Assembly (NCBI GenBank): GCA_963556145.1
Contig: OY744473.1
Coordinates: 1,364,001 to 1,428,000, forward strand
Reading direction: 5' to 3'
Source: Hygrocybe punicea
Lineage: Eukaryota; Basidiomycota; Agaricomycetes; Agaricales; Hygrophoraceae
DNA length: 64,000 bases
Shown: one piece after another, positions 44,802 through 57,026 of the stretch
How the letters are laid out: the number at the start of each line of letters is the position of its first letter
Position numbering within the stretch: position 1 is the first letter of the stretch
Notes under the pieces: model-generated
The model's input: the letters and a program-made list of their open reading frames with translations, nothing else
What the model was told of the DNA's origin: nothing
Database searches by the model: none
Made by a program: the position numbers and the translations under genes

Positions 44802-47648
44802 CGAGTCCCTATAAGGGAATCGTTCTATACGGTGGATTCTCAAACTCAGGGTCAGACTCTAATTTGCCAAGCCGTGGGAACAATTTTGTGAAACTGTGGG
44901 AACAATTTTGAAGCCCTGGGAATAATTATGAAACCGTGTGACTGGGCGGAGTTGAGTGTGAGAATTTGTTGTCCCAATCAGCAAGAACAATAAGGCAGCC
45001 AGATCAGAGCAGCCAATTGGAAATGGGTAGTGTTATATCATGTTGGTATTGCAATTGCAATTGGTTTCTGATAATGATCACATGCATTCATAATGCAATG
45101 TGCCGTGTATGAATGAACAATATGTCAGTGGTATCTGTCATGTAGCCACATCTAGTGTGTAATAGAATTGTTGATAATGAAATGAGGTCAAACAGTGTCC
45201 ATTGTACACTTGTCACACAGGTCCAAATATGTGCTGTGAGTGTTTGGTAGGTGTCCCAGCTTTAATCTGGCACAGTTGTTTGCACAAACATCTGTACAGT
45301 GTTTTGGTGGACATGTTCAGTGCATGTCAGTAAACTGGTATGACCAGATATATGACACCGAACACATCGAACATGTTCGGTGTGTTTGGTGGACATGTTC
45401 GGTGCATGTCAGTAAACTAGTATGACCAGATATATGGCACCAAACACATCGAACATGTTCGGTGTGTTCGGTGGACATGTTCGGTGCAGGTCAGTAAACT
45501 GGTATGACCAGATATACTACACCGAACACATCGAACATGTTCAGTGTGTGCGGTGAAGATGTTCGGTGCATGTCAGTAAACTGGTATGACCAGATATACG
45601 ACACTGAACACATCGAACATGTTTGGTGGACATGTTTGGTGCATGTCAGTACACTGGTATAACCAGATATACTACACTGAACACATCGAACATGTTGAAC
45701 CGGTGTGTTCGGTTGACATGTTCGGTGGATGTTGGTAAGCCAATATGACTAGGTATACTACACCAAACACATCCGGTGTGTTTGGTGTACATGTTTGATG
45801 GATGTCCATCGACCGGTATGACTAGGTATACTACACCGAACACATCCACCAAACACACCAAAGATGCCACAGCCTGCATATGGGGCATTCCCCTTGCACA
45901 AATAGTCATATGAACAATGTATTCGATGTGTCTGTAGTGTAGCTACATGTACAATGTGTACTAGAATTAATATTAATGCAAGCATTGACTACTTGTCAAA
46001 CAGGTCCAAAGTGTTCGGTATGTTCGGTAAGGTGTTCAGTTGATGTCCCAGCCTTCATCTGTGGCATTTCCCTTGCACAAATTGTTGTACGAACAACGTA
46101 TTCGATGTATCTGTTGTGTAGCTACATGTACAATGTGTATTAGAATTATCATTAATGCAAACATTGACTACTCGTTGTACAGGTCGAAAGTGTTCAGTCA
46201 GTGTTCAGTAGATGTCCCAGCCTTTTTCTGATGCATTCCCCTTCCACCCACAATTGTACACACATTATATCAGATGTGTCTGTGTTGCAGTCACTGGATG
46301 CAAGCCATAATATTTCTAATAAAAATATCTTGAAATTGCCTGGAAATTAATCCATATTATTTTAACATGTCATTTGCAGAGAACATTTATATAGTTAGTG
46401 CATATTTTTTGTACATTTCTGAGATAGGTATCATAAAGATATGATAAACATTATAAGAAAACCAAGATGTTTAAAGACTATGAAATTGTATTTCTTTTAA
46501 GATGGCACTCAAGATACTTTTATGATCACTTCCTTTAAAACGAACTGACATTATTGAGAAGGTTTTTAAATCTTTTCTCACAATGTTGTATTAAAGTAAC
46601 ATGGATTAATTTCCAGATAACTTCAAGATATTTTGAGTTGAAATACTATGGCTTGCATCCAGTGAGTCATATATAATATGCACATTGAAATCGTTCCCAA
46701 TGCAAGCAGTGATTTCTTGTCAAAGAGGTATAATACAATGTTCCACCTTCAACCCTCAGCAATCCCATTGTAGACATAATAGTATGACCTGTATATTGGA
46801 TGGGTCTGTACAAGTGCTACATATCCTTGCAATGCACCTCATACTTAATACATTATCAATACTGGTAAAACAGGCTGAATGGATTTCAGTAAATAATTGG
46901 GCCAGTGTCCCAGACACAGTATGCAGCATTGCAGTGCAACAGACACTGTCTGTTCCATAAATTCCATTCATGCATATCACACCTATCTTCATCATGTGTG
47001 CTGGAATTGGTTCAGGTGTTCAACACTGATCAAACTGTTACACAAGAACATTGTGTCACCAACTTCACAGCTTCATGAATCAGAAGCATTGCTAGTGCAC
47101 AAGCTGAACCAGTCATCTTGTTGATTCTGGTATTATCAAACCCAGTGATCTTATCAAAGTGGTTCCAATACAAGTGCAGTTGGTGTCATTGTACATGTGT
47201 TTATTTCTACCATACTCACAGGAGGTCATTCTTGACCCGACAAATAATTCAGATACTTAGAGTTTCTAGATATACTTACTATGTATTCTGTAAAACTTTC
47301 ACAGAGTAACTATGACTACTGATAGAGTAGTAAATTAGTTGTATATATGCCAGCATGAACACTGCAAACTTGATATGAAAGATGCCAATTTGGGATCTGA
47401 TATTGCATTATGACAAATTGGAAGGAACAGGGTATAATCAATTATGAAAGCTATATCATTGTAGTATGGTATCTGAATGGTATCTGAATGGCATCAGTAT
47501 GTAATAATAAAGGAAATATTAATAACTTTGCAAATATTGATTATCATAGCAGCATCATAATACTGTATGATTTGTATCCACTTATTCTCTCATTACTAAA
47601 AAGGGACGAGTAACCTGCCATGCAAAGCAATGGCCCACACCCCACTAG
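44802..47648 (+). mobile_element. 3.0-kb non-coding element, copy 2 (opposite orientation)
   Basis: 2847 bp, reverse complement of 6134-9158 with very few differences outside the satellite. It starts CGAGTCCCTATAAGGG and ends CACCCCACTAG. The left flank is TTA (44799-44801) and the right flank TAA (47649-47651), so the 3-bp duplication seen for copy 1 is not perfect here. The homology stops at the same bases as in copy 1, which fixes the element ends. No ORF over 91 codons. Confidence 0.75.
45290..45880. repeat. CACCGAACA/TGTTCGGTG satellite in copy 2
   Basis: Inverted counterpart of 7900-8660 with about two units fewer. The unit lacking the TGGTCATACC block (8434 region of copy 1) has no counterpart here. 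Confidence 0.75.
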
Positions 47649-47651
47649 TAA

Positions 47652-49300
47652 CATTGTGGTTCATTATAATTTTGGTAAGGAAGATGCAAATGGGTGCACA
47701 CTGGTATGCAATGACAGAGTAGGTAGAAGTGGGCCCCGCATGAATGATGCGACGATGTGCGAATCAATGCTGTAAACTTCACGGTGAAGCATGCTACTGC
47801 ACACTGAGACACACGTAAGCACAGAAGTTACCGGAAATCACAGGAAGTTTTGGATTGCATGACAACGCACGGATTATAATACATTCGCATATCTACAAGA
47901 AGTACAGGGAAGTAAAGGGATTTCTAAGTTATTTCCAGGTGATAATACATGCGACATTGTGCAGCACTGTGCATCACCCTGCAGCTAGGTGAAACCCATT
48001 AAAAACAAGATATATCTGGTGATTAAGTGTTAGTTCAGGTGCGCAGGGGCACTCTATCACCTATGTTCATAATTTTGTCTAATAAAAACCCTCATAGGGT
48101 TGTGGTGTTGACTTGGAGCTACTTCTCTCAGCCCCATGGAAGAAGAAACTGCCCACGAGTCAACCACATCCACATGTGGCATACACACGCAAAATAGCAT
48201 ACATGGTTGAACTCTTTGCCACAATAATAGATTGGTTAGCTGAAATTTCTTGGGGGCACAGTCCACATTAAGACTGAGCCTAAATAAATTTAGGACTTGG
48301 AAAAGCTTCGATGTTAACATTGATATTGCACCAATCTGAGGCTGAAAGTAATCGCAGATCTGGTCTCAAGCAGCACAGGCCACCTGCAATGTCCAGCCAA
48401 AGCAGTCAGGTCAGAACAATAATCGTGCCAACATATGAGGGTTTCCACTGGACAAAACTAAGGCTGAGCATGTCCAATCACCCTGATGCACCCTGATGCA
48501 TTTCTTTTCATGCTGATGTATTGTATTTCATGATTCTGCACAGTGAATAATTGATATGCATGGTACAGCATCCTGAAGAACCATTATGCACCCTGCAGCA
48601 CCCATGATAATGTGTTATCACACTGATGTGAAAACCAATTATAACCTGCTATAACAGGTCCTGCACTATGCATCATGGTGCCTCTCTGTTTGCATTATGC
48701 AATCCGGTCCATCTCAGTGCCATTTATGCTAGGCCATGCTTAATGATGGCATCATGATGCACATTGCACTATGCAGGGCAGTGCTTCACCATGCAGAGCA
48801 GTGCTTCACCATTCAGTGCAGTGGTTTGTTGTGCAGAGTGGTGCAGCACAGTGCAGTGCAGTTATTTTCAATTCTGTGATTGGTGGTGCCAGCTGGTGCA
48901 GCATGATGCTGCATTGGTAATAATCTGTGATCATGGATGAGCATGGGTAAGCACACATTATCATTGGTGAGCATGGGTGATAATAGGTGCAAATAGGTTA
49001 AAACAGGTTATCGACTGTGATCACCTGTTTGCATTTTAATTTTGTCCAGTGGAATCACTGATAGCCAACGACACTCAAAGAAATAACTTGACATATAAAA
49101 CATGACAACATCGGGAAATCGGGGAGGTGCTGGTATATCCAGGTGGAGTTGATAATTGATAAGCAGACTTGTAGCTGTTTGCAATGTCTTATCTAGTCAA
49201 ATAAATGCATTCAAGTACAATATAATTATTGTGATGGTTGATCATTTGCACTCAGATTTGTGAGAATTGATTGCTGTATATAAGGGGCTACAATATACAC
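47652..49300. other. Non-coding stretch with a TIR-bounded element
   Basis: No ORF over 87 codons. 48443-48458 (TTCCACTGGACAAAAC) and 49038-49054 (TTTTGTCCAGTGGAA) are inverted repeats 0.6 kb apart that bracket a low-complexity interior rich in CATGCA, GTGCAG and GCACCCTGATGCA words, so this is a MITE-like unit. CCCTCATA next to AATTTTGTCTAATAAAAA near 48070-48093 looks like the end of a relative. No matching target duplication was found. Confidence 0.45.
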
Positions 49301-49319
49301 CTAATTGTTCTGCTGCAAT

Positions 49320-49665
49320 CCCATTCCTTCACAGTCTTATAGAAGCTTGGCCATACAATATAAGCCATTCTGATGAGCATTCAATTATTCCTGTGAAATA
49401 TCATTTTTTCACAGTCTTATAGAAGCTTGGCCATACATTCTGATGAGCATTTAATTATTCCTGTAAAATATCATTTTTTCACAGTCTTTTAGAAGCTTGG
49501 CCATACAATATAAGCCATTCCGATAAACATCTAATTATTCCTGTGAAATACCATTTTTCACAGTCATGTAGAGGCTTAGCCATACAATATAAGCCATTGT
49601 GATAAACATTTAGTTATTCCTGCGGAATACCATTTTCTTTACAGTCTTGGCTGTACAATATCACT
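49320..49665. repeat. Tandem repeat of about 80-90 bp units
   Basis: About four units: CACAGTCTTATAGAAGCTTGG, CCATACAATATAAGCCATTC, GATGAGCATTTAATTATTCC, TGTGAAATACCATTTTT. They diverge towards the right. 49666-51230 after it holds no gene I can support; 49700-50450 has short ORFs on both strands and CACC/GATGA-rich sequence. Confidence 0.65.
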
Positions 49666-51231
49666 ATGATAAACTTATATAGTACTTACCTGCACCATTA
49701 ATACCCCCCAAGGCCTTCCCTGCATTCCATCACCAATAAAAACAATGGAGATGTCATCCATGACATCCCCATCATCCCTGTTGTGGTCATTGCCATCCCA
49801 ATCACTCCCACCATTGAGCTGCATGAGGATGATGGTACTGACAGTTGGGGCGGTATCTTGATGACAACAGCATCACTGTGGATGACCCTCCTCATTTCCT
49901 GTGTCTCCTTTGTCACTGTGTGCTTGGCCTGCCTGCCCGTTCACCCTTCTCATTCTCTACTTCCACTCCCACCTCATAAATCATGTCTTCCACCCTTCAT
50001 CGCCGTTAAATGCATAAAGCGAAATCTAAGGTGAGCATTTTTGTTGTATTAGGATACTTATTCAATAATCCACCCAGTCCACACGGCCGGCCGCTACATC
50101 CATCGCTCGTCGTTCCATCGCTTGTCATTCTGTCATTCATCATTCTGCCACCACTGATCACTTCCTGGTGGGTGAACACAACCTTCTGATGTGCGTGTGC
50201 TGACGTTGACGGTGACAGCAAGGACAGTCCATCCAAGTCCGCTATTGTACTGCATGGCAAGTGGCGACTTACGTCCAGGCCATGAATCAAGTAAGTTTTT
50301 TTGTATGGTAGCCAAATCTGATGCTCATTCTGCCACAAGGGCAACCACCATATCTGTGTTTGTGTGGAGAGTCTTGGTGAAATTCTCGTTGATGTTTCAC
50401 AGTATGATGTGGAGCATATTTAACATACTTACTTTCACTGGCAGGAAATGTTGAAAATTGATTTGATTTCTGACTTGATCATCAATGATAGCTGTCGGAC
50501 AAATAGTGTGCGTAAATTCGTTAAGGCCAATATCATCATGAATGCTTTTTTTTTGAGTCATATTATTGTCCCTCTTACATACAAGGGCAAAGTATATATG
50601 AAACGGGAACCTTCCTGGAACCTGTGCCTCTGGTTTGCGAGTGCAACATGACAGTGTAAGTCCCCTGAGGCTCCAGCATATCCATGCTGTTTTAATCGCC
50701 TGACCTGACGTACGAGGAGGCCCATTGTCTGAGACTGGTGTGGTAGATAAATGGGTGGTCTAGACCAGCTAAGTGCCCAGCCGCCTGAGTGGACATGCAG
50801 GGAGGGGGGCTGGCACAAGGAGGAGAAGTGGAAGAGGGGAATCCGAATGAGAACTTGAGGGTGAGAAGTTGTGTGGGTTGAGGGTCTATTGCCAGGTGTG
50901 AGACTAAGTTGAGGGGGTTGAGAATCGAGATTGCTTATGCATAGGTCTGACAGGGAGGTGTCCCAGTGTGGGCGAGTGGAGGGTGAAGGGAGGAGGCATA
51001 CTGCATTGGAGTAGGTTAGCTATGTGAGTGTGGGAGAGGAGAGTTTGCCGAATGAATCTTTTAGTCTCCCTGTGCTTCGTACAAATGTTCATAGTGTAAA
51101 TGGGGGGAAGGTCTGAATCGGTTGTGTATTTGACCATCAACTTCATCAGGTTTGGGATCCCGAGTTTAGAAGGTTTCAGGAAGTGTTCATTGAGAGGCTG
51201 CGAAAGCGATTTGAGGAAGTCTGCGTCGCAC

Positions 51232-52583
51232 TTACCCGAAGAGGTATTTATCGACTGTGGATCTGGACAAAGATGACCACTGGCACCCTTGGGCCTCAGC
51301 TCTGGCCTGGGATGGTGAGATATCAAGAAGGTATTTGAAGAACAGGGCGGAATATTCTGGGTTCTCCCACCTCGAGAGCATCTTTTCATAGGACTTCGCA
51401 GCGACATATGTGAAGATACCAAGGGTGTCTGCATTATTCTGATCCACTCCATTTACAAGGTCAATCACAGAGGCTGCGTGGGATTGAAATGTTTGCGATG
51501 TCCTAATACAAATCAAATCGAGAAATGGAGATATTGAGACACTGCTTCTTACCAAGTTTCTCTCATGTAGGGCAAAGGGTCGCACGGGTTGATGCCAGTT
51601 GGCTCTGGATGAATGAAATAGGGACTTTTCCCTTTGAATGTCTGGGAATCGGATGTGTCTGACCTTAACTTCATGATCCTGGGGTTCACCGTTGCGAAGA
51701 ATGTTGGGGTAGTGGCAGTAAAAGTACTACCCTCAGGCTCACGAACAGAAAGGTTGGCGCTTGAAGCTATGGTGACAACTTCATGCATTCGGACTAGCAG
51801 TGTTGCTAGTGCAGTCTGTTAGAGGCGTGCAACTCCGGAAGGATCGGAGTTCTTCGGAGGAGCGGAGACGTCAACTCTTGAAGTAGGTTCACTACTTCCT
51901 TAAGTCGTATTGAGAAGATGTGGACGGAGCGGAGTTAATCCGGAGTTCCGGACTAAGTACTAAGATAATTAATGAGCTTAAGGGAAAGCCTTAAGTTTGA
52001 GAGTGGGTAAGAAATAAGGAACTCAAGTTGATTTTCTGAACGAAACTACAGGACATTGTAGTTCTAGTTTATATACTTGGTAAACTAATTGTCATGTCCT
52101 TGGAGACGTGAAGACAATATGAACTCCGGAAAGAGGATCGGAGTTTGGAAGAAAATAAAAGGGATAAAAGGTTGCTATGTATGGTGACAAGTAAACAAAG
52201 GGGAGGAAGAGAAAAGGAGGTCGGAGTAAACGGAGATGGGGAAGAATAGTAATTAACAAGAGAAGAACAATAACGCGAGAAGATAAGATAAGATAAGATA
52301 AGTCGGCGGAAAAGTCCGGAGCGGAGTTCGTCGGAATCCGGCGGAGCTGCATGGGATATGACACAGTCCCACATCGTAGTTGTTCCCTTTCTCCATCTTG
52401 AAGTTGCTGGCAGCTCTCGTTCACCTGAACGATTGGCTTGAGTTTGTACTTTGACGATGAAGATGTAGCAGCGGTGGTTGAAGACATAGCAGCAGCGGTT
52501 AAAGATGTCGCAGTGGAGGATTGTTGTTGGAGATGCCCGAGAAGGGTGGTGAGCATCCTAAATGTTGCATGAAGGTCTGACAT
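51232..52583 (-). pseudogene. Conserved-looking two-exon protein split by a solo LTR
   Basis: The minus-strand ATG at 52583 starts MSDLHATFRMLTTLLG, then a Ser/Thr/Ala-rich run, KYKLKPIVQVNESCQQL and REQLRCGT to 52369. The solo LTR at 51817-52363 plus one CAGTC (552 bp) intervenes, and the same frame resumes with ALATLLVRMHEVVTIASSA to 51553. A 50-bp intron (51503-51552, GTAAGA...GTATTAG) joins to TSQTFQSHAASVIDLVNG, FTYVAAKSYEKMLSRWENP and ALFFKYLLDISPSQARAE, ending DKYLFG with TAA at 51232. Coding character is good throughout and I see no other stop, so the solo LTR may be the only lesion. I do not recognise the family; amphipathic helices are likely in the second exon. Confidence 0.5.
51817..52363 (+). 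mobile_element. Solo LTR with CAGTC target duplication
   Basis: 547 bp, TGTTAGAGGCG at the start and GGGATATGACA at the end (TGT...ACA), flanked by CAGTC at 51812-51816 and 52364-52368. The interior is rich in CGGAGTT and GGAGCGGAG words and contains a GATAAGATAAGATAAGATAA run near 52283. No internal genes. It probably arose by LTR-LTR recombination after insertion. Confidence 0.85.
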
Positions 52584-52774
52584 GGTGTTGGAGAAAGCGA
52601 GAACTTGAATGGCCTGTTGGATATGTTTGAGTTTACTGTGAGAAAGGGAATGTCATGCCAATGCCCGAATAAAACCGATTCCAGAATCCGCATGAATATG
52701 AAGCCAAAGCGTCCCAATCTACAAGAAAAGGTATTCTAGATCAGGACATCTGTTGTCATAATAATATTATGCTT

Positions 52775-53701
52775 AGCCCGTTTATAACCAACCCATGTAG
52801 GTTTGGAATAAAAGAGGGCTCTTTCAGAAAATTCTCAACAGCAGTGCTGTTCACTTATTGGTGCCTTTCATATATTAGCTTCCTAGCAGTGAAAACCAAG
52901 TTCTGTTGACCACGATCATCGATGCGAGCCAGTGTTACCTGATGTTGCATATTGATCACCAACCCGAAGCAATGAAAGTGTGACATCGGGGTGAGACACT
53001 GCGGGCAAGGACAAATGGCTAACATGTTATGAATACTAGCTAGGAGAATTCTGAGCAAAGATTCCAGTGTTGTTAGTGCAACTGTCATCTTGCAGGCTAA
53101 GAGATAACCTACTTCTCAGGATAATCCGCAGAATAAGTGAATATTTGAGGGTAGAACCGTCATGTAATCCCATCACAGCAGCTAATGATGATGCCATGGG
53201 TCCCAGCTTCCAGGAACTTGTCATCAAGGAGGGTCATCCATTGGGTGTGCATGAGCTCTCGATTCTTCACCTCCTGCAGTCTGCTTGGTGGCGAAATCCT
53301 TGAAGGCCCCAGGAAGCTATCAAATGTCGATGAGAGGTGAACAGTTAATCTGCAGAAGCACTTACAGAATGAAAATAGGCGATGTGATGACAGAGGGTTT
53401 ACACTAGTAATATTTGGATTCGTTTTCAAAAAACATGTAAAGGAGGCCAAATCTTCGCATCACCAAAAGATGTTAGGTGTGTAACATCCGACCAGAACAT
53501 CAGTGCCGCCACCACTTGTGGAAGGTTGCATCCCGGCTCTGCAGGGGAATATTGCAGTTCACGATGGGTGTCGATGAAGGCAGGAGATGTGTAAAGTTCA
53601 CCATGAATACGCATAGGGCGAGGAACTTCACCCGGTTGCCAATTTAGTTCAAATGGCTCATAATGAAGATACTGATGATTCCCTGTCAAATCTGAAAGCA
53701 T
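52775..53701 (-). pseudogene. Plavaka-type transposase remnant
   Basis: Minus strand, from 53701: LHYEPFELNWQPGEVPRPMR, SELY-like GELYTSPAFIDTHREL, then LMFWSDVTHLTSFGDAKIWP, the signature block of Plavaka transposases. After frame changes near 53430 and 53330 it reads NRELMHTQWMTLLDDKF, HGIIISCCDGIT, a TGA, RFYPQIFTYSADYPEK. A 62-bp intron (53051-53112, GTAGGT...GCTCAG) joins in frame to ILLASIHNMLAICPCPQC, then VTLARIDDRGQQNL and RKLIYERHQ, a TAA at 52855, and a few more family-like residues (NSTAVENFLKEPSFIP) to about 52775. The rest of the catalytic core is missing or unrecognisable. Plavaka elements are DNA transposons of the EnSpm/CACTA-like group in fungi. Clearly inactive. Confidence 0.75.
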
Positions 53702-53989
53702 TTATGAATGACCGACACCAGACTGCCATAATAGAAGTCGTCAATCATGTAGCTTCGAGCACCGGTGTCAGGATCTGGAGAGATGCCACAGCGAAGCTGA
53801 TATGGAATTGTCGCATGTGTACACTTCCATCTGGCATCCTCATGCAACCATTCTTCATCCTCGCCACTGGCTAGAATATTGTTGATCTCGCTCCATTTGG
53901 TATCTCAAACAGCAGCGGGCTCAAAGTCACGATCTCTGACCATTAAAGCTAGACTAAGATTTCTGGACGCCGCCATTCTAATATCACTC

Positions 53990-54440
53990 GCCTCAACTGT
54001 GCCAAGTGTTCCAGGGCATTCAGCAAGATATTACCAACTGAGATGGGATGCCTGAAAATGAGATCACCCAACTGACTTGGGGATAGCTGAATCAGGCTGA
54101 GATATATCCTGGCCCAACTGACATGGTTCTGGCTGATTTTCTCGGGATATATCCTGACCCAACTGACATGATTCAGGCTGATTTTCTCAGGATATATCCT
54201 GGCCCAACTAGGCTGAGGTTCTCAGGATATATCCTGGTCCAACTGACATGGTTCAGGCTGATTTTCTCAGGATATATCTTGGCCCAACTGACATGGTTCA
54301 GGCTGATTTGATCTAGGCTGATTTTCTCAGGATATATCCTGACCCAACTGGGATGATCTAGGCTGATTTCCCAGGATAACTTCGGGCCCCACTGGGAGGA
54401 CCTAGGCTGATGTTATCAGCATATCTCCTCACCCACTATT
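53990..54440. repeat. CAGGATATATCCTG palindrome satellite
   Basis: About nine units of roughly 46 bp: GGCTGATTTTCTCAGGATATATCC followed by TGGCCCAACTGACATGGTTCA, each centred on the 14-bp palindrome CAGGATATATCCTG or a one-base variant. Units degrade at both edges. A 62-codon ORF across it is a repeat artefact. Confidence 0.8.
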
Positions 54441-54701
54441 TTCTAGGCTGATGCACCTCCACAAATGCAAAATTTCTGGTGAAGATTATCGTTTGGTTTA
54501 TCTAATTAATTCACTATTTATTTTCTGCTATTTACAGATTTATATTCATCAAAAAAGATAATATCACTGTGTATTCTTCACAAAGTATCATATACTTCAA
54601 TATATAATTTATAAGTTCCATATTTCATGTTTCTATTCTCATTACATTCACAGAATGATAGAACCCCTATTTCTGCTCATCACTTGTAGAGAAATCATTG
54701 C

Positions 54702-55060
54702 TGTTTGCAGTTATTTTGGCACATGTAATATAATCACAAATTTATGATGTTTTCAACATTTCAATTTTAACTCCTTTGGGTTTGGGCAGGATCAGGTGAT
54801 TAGATAGGCAAAATGACAGTACATTCTGATTCCTAGCTGCTAGTAATACAAATGAAATAATTTGTTTGATATATACTCAGTTTGGCTTATAAATGACTAT
54901 ATTCAACATGTGGATTTTTATGCATTTGTTATTGCTCTACAAGTGAGCCAATCTAATCATCTGATTCTGCTGAAAACTGAAGGAGTTAAATTTTGATGTT
55001 TTCAACATCAAAATCTTGTGATTATTTTACATGTGCCAAAATATCTGCAAATAGCAATAA
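54702..55060. mobile_element. Inverted-repeat (fold-back) element in AT-rich DNA
   Basis: The left arm TTGCAGTTATTTTGGCACATG to about 54820 pairs with the right arm from about 54940 to 55055 (CATGTGCCAAAATATCTGCAA). It includes GATGTTTTCAACAT palindromes and TTTAACTCCTT/AAGGAGTTAAA near the inner ends. No ORF. 55060-55497 beyond it has only short ORFs. Confidence 0.6.
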
Positions 55061-55497
55061 ATATGTATGCCTTGTCATTTGTTTTCTGATGGCCCTCCTC
55101 ATTTGCCTCTTCTTAATTCATATGCATTTTAGACTTCTTTCTAATTTCTGATATTAGTGTTTTTATTGACCATATCCACCAATCACTTACAATTTTTCAA
55201 CAGATAGAATTTTCTGAAACACTGACTTTACCTCTAGCTGAACTTTTATCCATTTTTCATGTGCTGCCTTCCCATGAATTTGAATTCCCCATTCCTTCAA
55301 TCCCAGTACAAGTAGAACAATTTTAACAAGTCCACCTTTGCACCATTCTTTTTCCAAAACAATATTAGTAGTTTGTGGTAGGAACATATTTGTTGTAGTG
55401 GCCTTGAGAATTGTCTGAATTTCCTCAGTAGCTCAGGCAATTGTTCAGTATATGGTAGACTAGAGGGTAAGAGTGGGTAAGAGCTTGAATGAACTTT

Positions 55498-56346
55498 CAC
55501 AGGGTGCGCAGTAGCATACCATGCCACACAGTATCTTGAAAGTACTTGACAAGTATACTAAATATCATTACCATAACATTCAACATGGTATTGTAACAGT
55601 ATTCAGACATAAACTACAATACTTGTGCTCAAATTCATCTGAAGGTATGAAGGCAAATGAGACTTATACCTTTTCAATAACATCAAGCCTTTTGTTTCAC
55701 TACTTTTACTGTATCTACAGCAAAGTACCGTATAGTTCGGATAGAATACTTGCAGCCTAAGATGAATAAAAGTATTAAACTAGTAAGGAAGTTGTGCCAC
55801 TTTCACTACTAGGATACCTTTTGAATCCTTTCAAGATACAGTGTGAAATAGTATAGTACTGTTGCCATATTGTGGATTTAAGATACTGTGTCAATACTTT
55901 TAAGATACTTTTATTATAATAAAAGTACTGAAACAGTATCTTAAAAGTATTGACACAGTATCTTAAATCTACAATATGGCAACAGTACTATACTATTTCA
56001 CACTGTATCTTGAAAGGATTCAAAAGGTATCCTAGTAGTGAAAGTGGCACAACTTCCTTACTAGTTTAATACTTTTATTCATCTTAGGCTGCAAGTATTC
56101 TATCCGAACTATACGGTACTTTGCTGTAGATACAGTAAAAGTAGTGAAACAAAAGGCTTGATGTTATTGAAAAGGTATAAGTCTCATTTGCCTTCATACC
56201 TTCAGATGAATTTGAGCACAAGTATTGTAGTTTATGTCTGAATACTGTTACAATACCATGTTGAATGTTATGGTAATGATATTTAGTATACTTGTCAAGT
56301 ACTTTCAAGATACTGTGTGACATGGTATGCTACTGTGCACCCTGTG
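55498..56346. mobile_element. 849-bp near-perfect palindrome (fold-back element)
   Basis: CACAGGGTGC at 55498 pairs with GCACCCTGTG ending at 56346. Each arm is about 410 bp with only a handful of mismatches, and the centre lies near TTATTATAATAAAAG (55912-55926). Both arms encode the same 79-codon ORF (55521-55760 plus, 56084-56323 minus), a consequence of the symmetry. No target duplication was found. Arms this similar imply recent formation or gene conversion. Confidence 0.85.
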
Positions 56347-57026
56347 TTTAGAAAGTTGAAACAGAATTTGTGCAAGATTGCTAGTGTAGTAACTCAGACT
56401 TGGAGTAAACTCATAAGTGACATGGCTAATTCTCACGTCAAAAATCACATGTTTAAGGTGATGTGATTGGGAATTAGCCATGTCAAAAATCACATGTTTA
56501 AGATCATGTGATTGTTTAGTTTCAATTAAAAACCCCAAAACCTTCGTGTTTGGCCCCCAGTGCTCTTCAACTTCCAGTCCACTCACCCCGACAGAGAGAG
56601 CCGAATTTCTCTGCTTGATGCCAGGGCACGGAAGTCCTGGTTTGGGTGCAGCCTCTGGATGGTTGTGAGCATTCAATTCTAGCCTTGACTGTCACCAGTG
56701 AGGAGGGTGGCCTCTTCACTATTCCTTGGGCATGGGTTTGGGGTTTGTGACTTTATTAAAGGTCCTAGTATACACAGTCATGTAGTTTTAATTTTATTCT
56801 AAGCAATCTTATATACTTAAGCTTATTATAAGGGAACATTCTGATGTTGCTGGCATCAGTCCTACACCCAGTAAGATGGCTACATACCTCGCGAAGCCGG
56901 CACATGCATCAATTGATGCGGCGGCGTGTTTCGCGAGGTGTTGGTGCCCTACTGGTGGGCTCGTTGTTGGGGCTGTGAGGGCCATCGCCATCATCATTGG
57001 GCTATGTTGGGCATCAGTGGGGCCGT

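Noticed and set aside
6134..47648. A single 41.5-kb giant transposon with 3-kb terminal inverted repeats.
   Set aside because: Copy 1 has its own TAA duplication at both ends and its removal restores a host exon, so it is a separate insertion. The outer flanks of the pair share no duplication.
55521..56323. Two 79-codon genes in opposite orientation.
   Set aside because: They are the same sequence read from the two arms of a palindrome, with no coding character.
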